Shown: in pieces, positions 17,191-25,433 of the stretch
Numbering within the stretch: position 1 is the first letter of the stretch
Layout: each line of letters opens with the position of its first letter
From: an uncultured Eubacteriales bacterium
GTDB taxonomy: Bacteria; Bacillota; Clostridia; Oscillospirales; CAG-382
DNA length: 64,000 nt
NCBI GenBank assembly: GCA_934446675.1
Contig: CAKSEL010000012.1
Location: 1 to 64,000, forward strand
Direction of reading: 5' to 3'
Notes under the pieces: model-generated
The model's database searches: none
Seen by the model: the letters and a program-made list of their open reading frames with translations, nothing else
What the model was told of the DNA's origin: nothing
Position numbers and translations under genes: made by a program

Positions 17191-17208
17191 TCCGAAACCT
17201 ATACTTTT
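17191..17208 (-). repeat. right inverted repeat of the second segment
   Basis: On the minus strand this reads AAAAGTATAGGTTTCGGA. It ends 29 bp before the ATG of the SPFH gene, so any promoter in the segment would be close to the operon. Confidence 0.75.
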
Positions 17209-17237
17209 TATACAATTTTTGTTTAGGGGGCTTATAA

Positions 17238-18386
17238 ATGCAGATATTTGACGTCATAAAATATTCTGGCGATAATGATATACTTGTTTGGAAATTTCCA
17301 GGTGAAGATTTTAATACTCTTTCACAGCTCATTGTATCCGAGTCGCAAGAAGCGTTATTTTTTAAAGATGGTAAAGCATTAGACTTATTTACTGCTGGAA
17401 GATATACCCTGCATACGCAAAACATACCTCTAATAAGAAGATTGGTAAATCTTCCGTTCAATGGGGAGTCACCTTTTAATTGTCAGGTGTACTTTATCAA
17501 CAAGGTTATATCAATGGATATATTATGGGGTACAGGTAGCCCCATTCCCGTTCAAGATGCGAAATATCCCATTATTTTGCCAGTTCGTGCAAACGGTCAG
17601 TTTGGGGTACGTGTGGCGGATAGCAAAAAACTGATTGTAAAATTAGTCGGTACTATTGATAAATTTGATCAATCGACTTTAAAAAAGTATTTTAAGGGAA
17701 TTTTGCTTACAAACATTAAAGATTATATTGCGAACGAATTTGTAAAAAATCAAGTTTCATTTTTAGAAATTCACTCACACTTGAAAAACATATCCAAAGG
17801 CATACAAGCCTCTCTTGAACAAGAATTTTTAAACTATGGAATTGAGCTTGTGAATTTTAATGTAAATGAAATCACCCCTCCTGAAGATGATCCATCATAT
17901 ATCAAGCTGAAAAAAGCATTGGCAGATAAAGCGGTTATGGATATTAAAGGCTATAATTATCAGCAAGAGCGAGCTTTTAACGTACTTGACAAAGCCGCCG
18001 CAAACGAAGGTTCTGCATCAAATATAATGAATGCGGGAATGGGACTCGGAATGGGAATGAATATGGGCGGCGTTTTCGGGAACACAATGTCCTGTGCTAT
18101 GGAAAATGTAACACCCGATATGAAGCCGCAAAGTCACCCTGCCGCTTTATGTCCTTCGTGCGGGGAAACAATTCCGGAAGGTTCAAAATTTTGTTTAAAA
18201 TGCGGAGCAAAAATTGAAGAGCAACATAATGATTTTGTTAAATGCCCAAGCTGCGGTGCAAATGTCCCTAACGGAAAATTTTGTTTGGAATGTGGTGCAA
18301 AACTTGAAGCCACCTGTTCAAAATGCGGCGCTCCGCTTGTGTCGGGAGCAAAATTTTGTCTTGAATGCGGAAATAAAGTTAATTAG
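17238..18386 (+). CDS. SPFH/band-7 protein with C-terminal zinc ribbons (YdjI-like)
   Basis: This is a 382-aa protein. Residues 1-265 form an SPFH/band-7 domain of the YdjI or virion-core-like type, with GSPIPVQDAKYPIILPVRAN and a helical segment ending in KGYNYQQERAFNVLDKAA. A Gly/Met-rich linker follows (MGLGMGMNMGG), then three double-CxxC zinc ribbons at about 300-382. The SPFH family organises membrane microdomains; in Bacillus subtilis ydjI belongs to the pspA-ydjGHI operon of the envelope stress response. The start ATG 17238 has AGGGGG upstream. It is the first of five same-strand genes and lies directly behind the second putative switch. Confidence 0.85.
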   Translation: MQIFDVIKYSGDNDILVWKFPGEDFNTLSQLIVSESQEALFFKDGKALDLFTAGRYTLHTQNIPLIRRLVNLPFNGESPFNCQVYFINKVISMDILWGTGSPIPVQDAKYPIILPVRANGQFGVRVADSKKLIVKLVGTIDKFDQSTLKKYFKGILLTNIKDYIANEFVKNQVSFLEIHSHLKNISKGIQASLEQEFLNYGIELVNFNVNEITPPEDDPSYIKLKKALADKAVMDIKGYNYQQERAFNVLDKAAANEGSASNIMNAGMGLGMGMNMGGVFGNTMSCAMENVTPDMKPQSHPAALCPSCGETIPEGSKFCLKCGAKIEEQHNDFVKCPSCGANVPNGKFCLECGAKLEATCSKCGAPLVSGAKFCLECGNKVN

Positions 18387-18400
18387 TGGAGTGATAAATT

Positions 18401-19534
18401 ATGCCTATAAAAAAAGTGTTTTGTCCGTTTTGCGGACATGAAACGCAGATAAACGATGAGAAACCGTTTTCATTTTGTACTGAGTGCGGAAACAAAATTG
18501 TATTACAGTCTCAATCAAATTCCGTAGATAAAATCACTCAAGATAAAAATTCTGCTAATGATGAAATAGATAATAAGCTTGAAGAAGCCGCTTTTTATTA
18601 CAAATTGAGCTATGAAAAAAAGGAGTATGAGAACACTCGCGAAAATCCTACATACTATCTTAAAGCACAAGATTTATTGATCGATTTATCAGACCAATAT
18701 CCGAATGATTACAGAATCTGGTGGGAGCTTTGTAAGCCGATTGATTATCTATGTTCATCTGAAGGAGCGGACATTTATAATCAATACAGCATTAATGAAG
18801 ATTATTTTAATAAGGCTTTGGATAAAGCGGATTTGCCAAAGAAAAGAAAATTGATTGATGAGCACGATAAATATGTAAAAAATAAAGCCGCTGCTATTGA
18901 GCTTGCAGAAAAGAAATTGGCTGAGCAGGAAAAATTACGTATTGAAAAGGAAGCCGCTGAAAAGAAAGCGTATGAAGAAAAATGCGAACGTGAACGAATC
19001 CAGCGTGAGCAGGAAGCAGAAAAACTGCAAAAAAAAGCTGAAGAGGAAAACAAACGCCGTGAGCTTGAATTAATCGAAAAGGATAAGCGACTTGCTGCCG
19101 AACGTGAAAGCAATCTGGCAATCAGCAAATCTCTTTGGAAAGCATTATCTGGCAAAGATTATTCTATGCTGAATAACAAATATTTTGAAATTAAGCAAGA
19201 AAACAATCAAATCATTATCGTGATATTCAAGCTTGTTTCAAATATGCTTTATCTGAACGCATTTAGAATTGATGGAAATAAAGGAAATACAATTTATCAG
19301 GAACAAAGTTTTGCCATGCAGTTTAACAGCGAAGGATATGGTATTAAATTCGATAAATCTAATATAAGAATTAAAGGATTTATGCCGCCTGATAACCTTT
19401 TGCGTATTACGAAAGGTCAAAGCGAAGCAATATACGTAAATGGCAACATTCTTAAATCGGATAATGATTATATATCAAATATAATTAAAAATGCAAAAAA
19501 TCCGCTGCTTTCATTTACTAAAATATTTAATTAG
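18401..19534 (+). CDS. zinc-ribbon coiled-coil protein of unknown function
   Basis: This 377-aa protein starts with a zinc ribbon (CPFCGHE and CTECGNK, residues 8-31). A helical region with TPR-like spacing follows at 60-150. Next comes a long, strongly charged coiled coil at about 150-235, rich in Glu, Lys and Arg (AEKKLAEQEKLRIEKEAAEK). The C-terminal globular part (240-377) is of mixed strand type and not recognised. There is no signal peptide or membrane segment. It follows the SPFH gene by 14 bp and probably works with it; the shared zinc-ribbon type suggests a common complex (inference). Confidence 0.75.
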   Translation: MPIKKVFCPFCGHETQINDEKPFSFCTECGNKIVLQSQSNSVDKITQDKNSANDEIDNKLEEAAFYYKLSYEKKEYENTRENPTYYLKAQDLLIDLSDQYPNDYRIWWELCKPIDYLCSSEGADIYNQYSINEDYFNKALDKADLPKKRKLIDEHDKYVKNKAAAIELAEKKLAEQEKLRIEKEAAEKKAYEEKCERERIQREQEAEKLQKKAEEENKRRELELIEKDKRLAAERESNLAISKSLWKALSGKDYSMLNNKYFEIKQENNQIIIVIFKLVSNMLYLNAFRIDGNKGNTIYQEQSFAMQFNSEGYGIKFDKSNIRIKGFMPPDNLLRITKGQSEAIYVNGNILKSDNDYISNIIKNAKNPLLSFTKIFN

Positions 19535-19546
19535 CGAGGTGTTAAT

Positions 19547-20266
19547 ATGAATGAGATGTATTGTCCTAACTGCAACGGAGAGCTATATATTTCAGATGAT
19601 AAAACTCAAATGATTTGCAAACATTGTGATTCAGTTTTTCCAATTACGGAAAAACTTCCCGATAATGCAAATGAGCAAATCTGCAATGCTGAAAGTAATC
19701 CGGGAAATGAGCTTTTGCCTGCAGAAAGGCTGTTTAGTATTTCGGCCTACGAAAATCTTAATGATAAGGCAGGTGAAGCTTTGGGGTGGTTGTGTGCCGG
19801 CATAAACGATGGATATACTGTTGATGGATTTATAAACGAAATTGATAAAATTTCCGCTGTCAAATCTTCGGATATCTATACGAACAATGCAAGAAGTGAA
19901 CTTTTACACACTGTACAAATGCGTGTTGCAGATCAATTTGAACGCGAAGAAAACTCTCTTTTCTTTGTTAATCAAGGACTGCTTTCAAAGGTAAAAGACG
20001 GTTTTCTTGTTACAAATAAAGCAGTGTATAAAATCACTAAGAAAAAAACTTTCAGACTTAAGTTCACAGACTTTCGCTCTTTGCTTACCGACCCTGAACC
20101 GATTGCATCAAGTATTTGGTTTTTTAACGGTGATGAAAACTTCAGATTCTATACGAATGGCTGTACAGAAAAGGGCTGCGGTATACTTTTGGGACTTATA
20201 TGTACGCTTGCGCGCGACTGCCATTCAAAGGAATATAAAATTACATTAGGAAATATGAAAAAATAG
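19547..20266 (+). CDS. zinc-ribbon protein with PH-like domain, unknown function
   Basis: The product is 239 aa. A zinc ribbon lies at residues 5-28 (CPNCNG and CKHCDS), and a helical region with many acidic residues follows. A C-terminal strand-rich part around 135-225 (GLLSKVKDGFLVTNKAVYKI then KFTDFRSLL) resembles the short PH-like modules that read out membrane lipids; this is inference from pattern only. There are no membrane segments. It is 12 bp after the previous gene with GAGGTG upstream, so it should be co-transcribed and co-translated at a similar level. Confidence 0.7.
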   Translation: MNEMYCPNCNGELYISDDKTQMICKHCDSVFPITEKLPDNANEQICNAESNPGNELLPAERLFSISAYENLNDKAGEALGWLCAGINDGYTVDGFINEIDKISAVKSSDIYTNNARSELLHTVQMRVADQFEREENSLFFVNQGLLSKVKDGFLVTNKAVYKITKKKTFRLKFTDFRSLLTDPEPIASSIWFFNGDENFRFYTNGCTEKGCGILLGLICTLARDCHSKEYKITLGNMKK

Positions 20267-20275
20267 GATATAGCT

Positions 20276-20941
20276 ATGAAAAAAACAACTATTATCATTT
20301 TGGACATATTGATTGTTGCGATTCTGAGTGTTTTGTCTTTTGGTATATTTTCAATAACCGACAGTTTTATATTATCATATAGCTTTCTCGTGATTGCAAC
20401 ACTAATGCAAATGGTTTCTGTGTTTGTATCTGAAAAAGTTAAAGATACCGTATATAAAACCGCTGCATATTCTTCATCTGCAATATATTTTTTCATACAG
20501 CTTATTATCAGTCTTATGGGGTATATAACAGCTGATTTATCATTGGCATTGATTGGCGCAATAAGCCTTGCACTTTTACTGTTAGACATTGTTGTTGATA
20601 TCATTGTTATACATATGGGTATCAGCATTGATAAAACAAAAAGCACAGAAAGCCGCAAATTGCTTTTTATCGATAATGTAATATACAGACTTGAAAAAGC
20701 AAAGTCTCAATCGAAAGACAGCGATGTAATAACCATGATAAATAATGTTATAGAAAAGGTGCGATACAGCAATCCAAACAGCGTGGATAAGGCGGCCGAA
20801 ATCGAATCTGAAATATTGCAAGAAATTGAAAACGTTGAAAAACTTGCTTTAGTATCTAAAACAAGAGAAATCAAAAGCACTTGTGAAAAACTAATTTCGC
20901 TTTTTACAGAACGAGAAATGTCATGTAAATTATATAAATAA
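20276..20941 (+). CDS. membrane protein of unknown function
   Basis: This 221-aa protein has four predicted membrane helices in residues 5-125, arranged as two hairpins (IIILDILIVAILSVLSFGIF, FLVIATLMQMVSVFV, FFIQLIISLMGYI, LALLLLDIVVDIIVI). A cytoplasmic helical tail of about 95 aa follows with coiled-coil character (AAEIESEILQEIENVEKLAL). No family is recognised. Its gene lies between the zinc-ribbon genes and a DUF975-like gene in the SPFH operon. It is likely the membrane anchor for one of the soluble partners (inference). The codons are AT-rich, like the rest of this operon. Confidence 0.7.
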   Translation: MKKTTIIILDILIVAILSVLSFGIFSITDSFILSYSFLVIATLMQMVSVFVSEKVKDTVYKTAAYSSSAIYFFIQLIISLMGYITADLSLALIGAISLALLLLDIVVDIIVIHMGISIDKTKSTESRKLLFIDNVIYRLEKAKSQSKDSDVITMINNVIEKVRYSNPNSVDKAAEIESEILQEIENVEKLALVSKTREIKSTCEKLISLFTEREMSCKLYK

Positions 20942-20958
20942 TTTTTGGAGGAATTTTT

Positions 20959-21579
20959 ATGAATTTTGATATGGTATCTATGAAACAACGCGCAAAGGCA
21001 TTGATGAATACTGCAAAGCCAAGTTCTAAAGCAATAGGTGTAATATTCGGAATTTTATCCGTAATATATATCACGCTGTTTTTTCTGCTATTTTCAAAGG
21101 AGATGTACATTGCGCTCATAATAGCAGAATTGGTATATCTTAATTTCAGAACATGTTGTAATTGGTATGCACTTAAAGTAACCCGCGAAGAACAAACCTC
21201 ATTTTCCGACTGCATCGGAATTTTTAAGTCAAAGTCTGCTGTTAAAATAATCCTGCTTGGTATCATACGCGAAGTTCTTTGGGTAATCGGCGCTTGTGTT
21301 TTTATTGTAGGAATAGTTTTTCCGATATATTGGTTTAGATTTGCTCCATACATATTGAAAGATGAAAATGTGAGCATATTCAAGGCTTTGTCAGAAAGTA
21401 AGAAACTTGTAAAAGGACACTATGCAGAATTAATTAAACTTGATATCAGCAATATTATATGGTATGCCATAATGCTTTTTACTTGGGATATAGCCGGCTT
21501 TTATGTTAAGCCATATACATCTATCGTTTATGCTGAATTTTATGATTATTTAAAAGCTTGCAAAGAATTTAAAGAATAA
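20959..21579 (+). CDS. DUF975-like integral membrane protein
   Basis: This 206-aa protein has about four to five membrane helices. The order is an N-terminal KQRAKALMNTAKPS amphipathic start, paired helices, then FPIYWFRFAPYILKDENVSI and KALSESKKLVKGHYAEL, which are the hallmark stretches of the DUF975 family. That family is common in Firmicutes, and its function is not established. The ATG is preceded by GGAGG. It is the last gene of the operon and is followed by about 160 bp without genes and then a bidirectional terminator. Confidence 0.7.
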   Translation: MNFDMVSMKQRAKALMNTAKPSSKAIGVIFGILSVIYITLFFLLFSKEMYIALIIAELVYLNFRTCCNWYALKVTREEQTSFSDCIGIFKSKSAVKIILLGIIREVLWVIGACVFIVGIVFPIYWFRFAPYILKDENVSIFKALSESKKLVKGHYAELIKLDISNIIWYAIMLFTWDIAGFYVKPYTSIVYAEFYDYLKACKEFKE

Positions 21580-21739
21580 AAGCTAAAAATATATCAGTCC
21601 GTTAAGATCTAAGAGCAAAAAAATGCGCCGCTCACAGACATCTTACCAGCTTTACGGACATCTCATGTTTTTTTCACTCGTTACGGATTTGCACAATTTT
21701 TCGCAAAATCATTTTTCGGTTACAAATGAATAACACAAA

Positions 21740-21778
21740 AACCTCCGTCTCATTTACGTGAAACGGAGGTTCTCATTT
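21740..21778 (-). terminator. terminator shared by the converging operons
   Basis: AACCTCCGT and ACGGAGGTT (21740-21748, 21763-21771) form a perfect 9-bp stem. On the minus strand the stem is followed by TTTTTGTGTT, on the plus strand by CTCATTTTA. It ends the GGGtGRT operon and possibly also the SPFH operon. Confidence 0.75.
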
Positions 21779-21814
21779 TACTATTTAATCCTTGATTTAC
21801 AAAGCTTTAAAGGA

Positions 21815-22813
21815 TTACTTTGCAGCTTCTTCAACAGCAACCGCAACGGCAACCGTAGCGCCGACCATCGGGTTGTTGCCCATACCGATAAGACCCATCA
21901 TTTCAACGTGAGCCGGAACGGAGGAGGAACCTGCGAACTGGGCGTCGGAATGCATACGTCCCATGGTGTCGGTCATACCGTAAGAGGAAGGACCTGCAGC
22001 CATGTTGTCGGGATGGAGCGTTCTGCCTGTGCCGCCGCCGGAAGCAACGGAGAAGTACTTGATTCCGTTTTCAACGCACCACTTCTTGTAAGTGCCTGCA
22101 ACGGGGTGCTGGAAACGTGTCGGGTTGGTGGAGTTGCCGGTAATGGAAACGCCTACGTTTTCGAGCTTCATTATAGCAACGCCTTCGGGAACGTTGTCTG
22201 CACCGTAGCACTTTACAGCGGCACGGGGACCGTTGGAATAAGCGTGCTCGTCTACAACCTTTACGGTTTCGGTGTAAGGATCAAACTCGGTCTTGCAGTA
22301 GGTAAAGCCGTTGATTCTGGAAATGATGAATGCAGCGTCCTTGCCGAGACCGTTGAGTATAACGCGAAGGGGCTTCTTTCTTACCTTGTTTGCGTTGAGG
22401 GCAATCTTGATTGCGCCTTCAGCGGCAGCAAAGGATTCGTGACCTGCAAGGAAGCAGAAGCACTCTGTTTCTTCCGAGAGGAGCATTGATGCGAGGTTGC
22501 CGTGTCCGAGACCTACCTTGCGGTTTTCCGCAACGGAACCGGTAATGCAGAATGCCTGAAGACCGATACCGATAGCGGCAGCGGCGTCGGCAGCCTTTGT
22601 GCAGCCCTTCTTTATTGCGATAGCTGCGCCTACGGTGTATGCCCAGATTGCGTTTTCAAAGCATATAGGCTGAGTTTCTCTTACGATCTTGTCGCAGTCG
22701 ATACCCTTAGCGAGAGTAATGTCGCGGCATTCCTCAACGGACTTTATGCCGTATTCTGCGAGAACGCCGTTTATTTTGTCAATACGTCTTTCGTAGTTTT
22801 CAAATAATGCCAT
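21815..22813 (-). CDS. GGGtGRT protein
   Basis: This 332-aa soluble protein contains the eponymous motif in FSVASGGGTGRTLHPDN near residue 260 and ends GLIGMGNNPMVGATVAVAVA. The family is named after the motif, is frequent in anaerobic Firmicutes, and has no established reaction. It nearly always lies beside a NifU/IscU-like gene, as here (22835-23527, 21 bp upstream). That pairing suggests a metal-cluster-linked role. ATG 22813 has AGGAGGT upstream. It is the last gene of the pduL cluster. Confidence 0.9.
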   Translation of the reverse strand: MALFENYERRIDKINGVLAEYGIKSVEECRDITLAKGIDCDKIVRETQPICFENAIWAYTVGAAIAIKKGCTKAADAAAAIGIGLQAFCITGSVAENRKVGLGHGNLASMLLSEETECFCFLAGHESFAAAEGAIKIALNANKVRKKPLRVILNGLGKDAAFIISRINGFTYCKTEFDPYTETVKVVDEHAYSNGPRAAVKCYGADNVPEGVAIMKLENVGVSITGNSTNPTRFQHPVAGTYKKWCVENGIKYFSVASGGGTGRTLHPDNMAAGPSSYGMTDTMGRMHSDAQFAGSSSVPAHVEMMGLIGMGNNPMVGATVAVAVAVEEAAK

Positions 22814-22834
22814 CTCTGTAATACCTCCTGTCGA

Positions 22835-23527
22835 TCAGTCTTTGCGGGGATCGATGTACTTTACAGCCTCATCGAATCTGCCGTAAGTTCCCTGAGCCTT
22901 TTTGTATGCGGTGTTTGGATCGTCGCCCTTCTTGATGAAGTCTGTCATCTTTCCGAGAGAAACGAATTCGTAACCGATAACCTGATCGTCTGCGTCGAGA
23001 GCCATTCTTGTAACATAGCCCTCAGCCATTTCGAGGTATCTTACGCCCTTTGCGCGTGTGCCGTACATTGTACCTACCTGGCTTCTTGTGCCCTTGCCGA
23101 GGTCTTCAAGACCTGCGCCTACAAGCAGGCCGTCGTCGGAGAAAGCGGACTGCGAACGTCCGTATACAATCTGTAAGAACAGTTCGCGCATAGCGGTGTT
23201 GATAGCGTCGCATACAAGGTCGGTGTTGAGAGCTTCAAGGATTGTCTTGCCCTGAAGGATCTCTGCAGCCATAGCAGCCGAGTGGGTCATTCCTGAACAT
23301 CCGATTGTTTCAACGAGAGCCTCCTCGATGATACCGTTCTTGATGTTGAGCGAGAGCTTGCAGGCGCCCTGCTGAGGTGCGCACCAGCCCACACCGTGGG
23401 TAAAACCTGAGATGTCCTTGATTTCTTTTGCCTGTATCCACTTGCCTTCTTCCGGAATGGGAGCGGGACCGTGGTCGGGACCTTTGGCTACACAGCACAT
23501 ATTATTTACTTCTGTTGTGTAATTCAT
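22835..23527 (-). CDS. iron-sulfur cluster scaffold-like protein (NifU/IscU N-terminal family)
   Basis: This 230-aa protein has the conserved cysteine-bearing stretches VGWCAPQQGACKLSL and ETIGCSGMTHSAAMAAEIL of the NifU-N/IscU fold. It has a longer C-terminal part than canonical IscU (about 130-150 aa). The N-terminal CCVAKGPDHGPAPIPE is typical of the Clostridia variant paired with GGGtGRT. The expected role is assembly or holding of an Fe-S cluster in the cytoplasm. Its partner genes are pduL upstream (60-bp gap) and the GGGtGRT gene downstream; no isc or suf genes are nearby, so it may serve a dedicated enzyme rather than general assembly. Confidence 0.85.
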   Translation of the reverse strand: MNYTTEVNNMCCVAKGPDHGPAPIPEEGKWIQAKEIKDISGFTHGVGWCAPQQGACKLSLNIKNGIIEEALVETIGCSGMTHSAAMAAEILQGKTILEALNTDLVCDAINTAMRELFLQIVYGRSQSAFSDDGLLVGAGLEDLGKGTRSQVGTMYGTRAKGVRYLEMAEGYVTRMALDADDQVIGYEFVSLGKMTDFIKKGDDPNTAYKKAQGTYGRFDEAVKYIDPRKD

Positions 23528-23586
23528 TTTTATTTCGTCCTTTCTTTGTACTTCTGTATCCTAAAAGCTTTTTGCTTTGAATAGGC

Positions 23587-24159
23587 TTACTTGATTATTT
23601 CGCCCATAGTGCCGGGCTTGCAGCAGGCTGCGTTGGATTCGTCGGTGTCGATGTGCATTGCGGGCGCATAGCTGTCGCTTACTCTTACAACAACGTCGCC
23701 GAATGTGAGGGAACGTCCGTCGGAATCAATCTTGACGCTTACATTCTGCTTGTCGGAAAGTCCCATCTCTGCTGCGGTCTTTGTGTCGAGGTGAATGTGG
23801 CGCTTTGCAGCGATAACACCCTCTTTGATTTCGATTTCGCCTTCGGGACCTACGATTTTGCACGCACCGCTGCCGGCAACGTCTCCGGATTCGCGGATGG
23901 GCGCGTCAACGCCGATGCTTCTTGCGTCTGTAAGCGAAAGCTCAACCTGGGTTGCCTTTCTTGCGGGACCGAGTACGCTTACGCCGGCAAGGGATTTCTT
24001 TGCACCGACTACCGTTACTCTTTCCTCACAGGCAAACTGACCGGGCTGGGAAAGCATTTTCTTTACGGTGAGCTTGTGGCCCTTTCCGAAAAGCGCTTCA
24101 ATGTGTTCCTCTGTAAGATGAATGTGTCTTGCGGAGGTTTCTACCAAGATCTGTGACAT
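23587..24159 (-). CDS. pduL: PduL-type phosphate acyltransferase
   Basis: This 190-aa protein is full length for PduL. The two zinc-binding clusters are seen as ETSARHIHLTEEHIEALFG near the N-terminus and GVIAAKRHIHLDTKTAAEMG around residue 115. The enzyme converts acyl-CoA and phosphate to acyl-phosphate and CoA. It lacks the N-terminal extension that targets PduL into bacterial microcompartments, and no shell-protein genes are present. A housekeeping phosphotransacetylase role is therefore likely (inference). ATG 24159 has AAGGAG upstream. The order pduL, scaffold, GGGtGRT suggests one transcription unit. Confidence 0.92.
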   Translation of the reverse strand: MSQILVETSARHIHLTEEHIEALFGKGHKLTVKKMLSQPGQFACEERVTVVGAKKSLAGVSVLGPARKATQVELSLTDARSIGVDAPIRESGDVAGSGACKIVGPEGEIEIKEGVIAAKRHIHLDTKTAAEMGLSDKQNVSVKIDSDGRSLTFGDVVVRVSDSYAPAMHIDTDESNAACCKPGTMGEIIK

Positions 24160-24222
24160 GATTTTTACAGCTCCTTATATATTAATACTTTTGCTTTATG
24201 TAAAAACGGCTGTCCGGCGGTT

Positions 24223-24594
24223 TTAATCGACGGGGTAGGCCATTGTCGTCATGAGTGCAAGCTCAACGGCGCTTGTGTCGAGTCTGCTGTACTGAACGAC
24301 GATTTCTGTACTGCTCTCGACGAGAATCGCGTACGGAATGTCTCTTTCGATAAGCTTTCCGGTCTTTGAGCGTATTTTGTCAAGACGTATGTGATGAGTT
24401 CTGCCGGCTTTGCATTCCGAAACAAAGTTGTCTATTTTGTCCTTGTTCTCGTAGAACAGCGTAAGCTTAATGTCGGCGTCGGTGTCCGTCGTGTTGAGCA
24501 CACATATCGCCTCATGGCTGTTCTGATCGTTGAGCGAAACGGAATGCAGAAAACAGTCGGGTATAAGCCATGTTTTTTTGCCGTAATTTGCCAT
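24223..24594 (-). CDS. sensory-rhodopsin-transducer-like (ASRT family) protein
   Basis: This 123-aa protein, MANYGKKTWLIPDCFLHSVS onward, ends VELALMTTMAYPVD. The pattern WLIPDCFLP-like start, HEAICVLNTTDTDADIKLTL and DIPYAILVESSTEIVVQYSR fits the family named after the Anabaena sensory rhodopsin transducer. Most members occur in bacteria without rhodopsin and may bind small ligands or DNA; the function is unknown. ATG 24594 is chosen over the TTG at 24609 because GGAGAG lies at the right distance before the ATG and would be inside the gene with the longer start. A possible extended -10 (TGATACAAT on the minus strand) lies in the AT-rich upstream region. Confidence 0.8.
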   Translation of the reverse strand: MANYGKKTWLIPDCFLHSVSLNDQNSHEAICVLNTTDTDADIKLTLFYENKDKIDNFVSECKAGRTHHIRLDKIRSKTGKLIERDIPYAILVESSTEIVVQYSRLDTSAVELALMTTMAYPVD

Positions 24595-24747
24595 CGGCTT
24601 TCTCTCCAAATAATTAATTTTTTAACTATATTATTGTATCACACTTTAAAAGCTAAAAAACATATATTTTGTAAATTTTGCACAGCGCCGCAGAGCCTTG
24701 ACTCAAAAGTGAAATATTTGTGTAATTTTGCGCCGGCATGGTAAAAT

Positions 24748-25230
24748 CTACTTATGGTATTTCTCTCCGGCGTTGATTGTAAACGCCCTGTAAATCTGTT
24801 CGCAGAGCATGACGGCGAAAAGACCGTGCGCAAAAGTCATGGGGGAGACGGAAAGCTTTAAATCGCAGGCGTTTTTGACTTTGTCCGACAGTCCGTGAGA
24901 GCTGCCTATGATGAAAACAATGTCGGAAAAGCCGTCTACCGCGCGCTTCGATATAAGTGAGGCAAGTTCGGGCGAGGACATGAGCTTTCCCTCTATGCAC
25001 ATTGCTATTCTGTAAGAGTTTTTAGGTATCGCGCACAGTACCGCGTCGGCTTCCTTTGAAAGCGCGGCGTCAATCCGGGCTTTTGAGGGATTGTCGGGCA
25101 GATTTTCGGGTTTTATGACTTTTTCGGTGAATTTTGCGTATTTGGATATGCGTTTGATGTACTCGTCCATGGCGGCTCTGAAGTATGAATCCTTGGCGCG
25201 GTCGAGACATATCAGTGTAATATTGAGCAT
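24748..25230 (-). CDS. rlmH: 23S rRNA (pseudouridine1915-N3)-methyltransferase
   Basis: This 160-aa SPOUT-class enzyme methylates pseudouridine 1915 in helix 69 of 23S rRNA, using S-adenosylmethionine. The start MLNITLICLDRAKDSYFRAA and the C-terminal knot region DIVFIIGSSHGLSD followed by FAHGLFAVMLCEQIYRAF are characteristic. The final residues AGEKYHK match the family's conserved YHK/YHR end, which is needed for activity. ATG 25230 gives the usual family length; the upstream extension to 25299 has no family counterpart. Confidence 0.93.
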   Translation of the reverse strand: MLNITLICLDRAKDSYFRAAMDEYIKRISKYAKFTEKVIKPENLPDNPSKARIDAALSKEADAVLCAIPKNSYRIAMCIEGKLMSSPELASLISKRAVDGFSDIVFIIGSSHGLSDKVKNACDLKLSVSPMTFAHGLFAVMLCEQIYRAFTINAGEKYHK

Positions 25231-25267
25231 TTTTGATTTTTTGTCCTTTAATATTTTCCGATAGCAC

Positions 25268-25296
25268 TTGACAAAGCCGCCCGACGGTGGTATCAT
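25268..25296 (+). promoter_or_regulatory. candidate promoter of the sugar kinase gene
   Basis: TTGACA (25268-25273) and TATCAT (25291-25296) are 17 bp apart on the plus strand. The predicted leader of about 130 nt contains a small hairpin (GTCCGT and ACGGAC around 25399-25416) just before the ribosome binding site. Confidence 0.6.
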
Positions 25297-25332
25297 CAAT
25301 ATGATAACCGGGCAAATTTCGTCTTTGTGTAT

Positions 25333-25361
25333 ATTTTATCATATAAATCGTAAATATGCAA
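25333..25361 (-). promoter_or_regulatory. candidate promoter of rlmH
   Basis: On the minus strand TTGCAT (25356-25361) and TAAAAT (25333-25338) are 17 bp apart, with a TG one base before the -10 (extended -10). It overlaps the divergent leader of the sugar kinase gene. Confidence 0.5.
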
Positions 25362-25433
25362 CGAATTTTTTTCCGGAACACATTTTATAAAGCTTAATGT
25401 CCGTATTTTAACGGACGGAAAGGAAACCAGAAA

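Larger units (their letters stand above)
17058..17208. other. second putative invertible segment (151 bp)
   Basis: This AT-rich segment lies between the serine recombinase gene and the SPFH operon and is bounded by 18-bp inverted repeats. Candidate promoters are seen in both directions: minus-strand TTGATT (17130-17135) and TAAAAT (17107-17112), 17 bp apart; plus-strand TTGAAC (17080-17085) and TATATT (17104-17109), 18 bp apart. The present ON or OFF state for the SPFH operon therefore cannot be decided from sequence. Confidence 0.6.

Noticed and set aside
17058..17208. Terminator hairpin of the serine recombinase gene
   Set aside because: The arms are 115 bp apart and no T-run follows the second arm in a usable position, so a simple terminator is unlikely.
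15181..21579. Prophage or transposon carrying the two recombinase genes
   Set aside because: There are no structural, transposase, replication or excision genes, no flanking att-like direct repeats were seen, and each recombinase sits beside its own short inverted repeat, which fits local invertases better.
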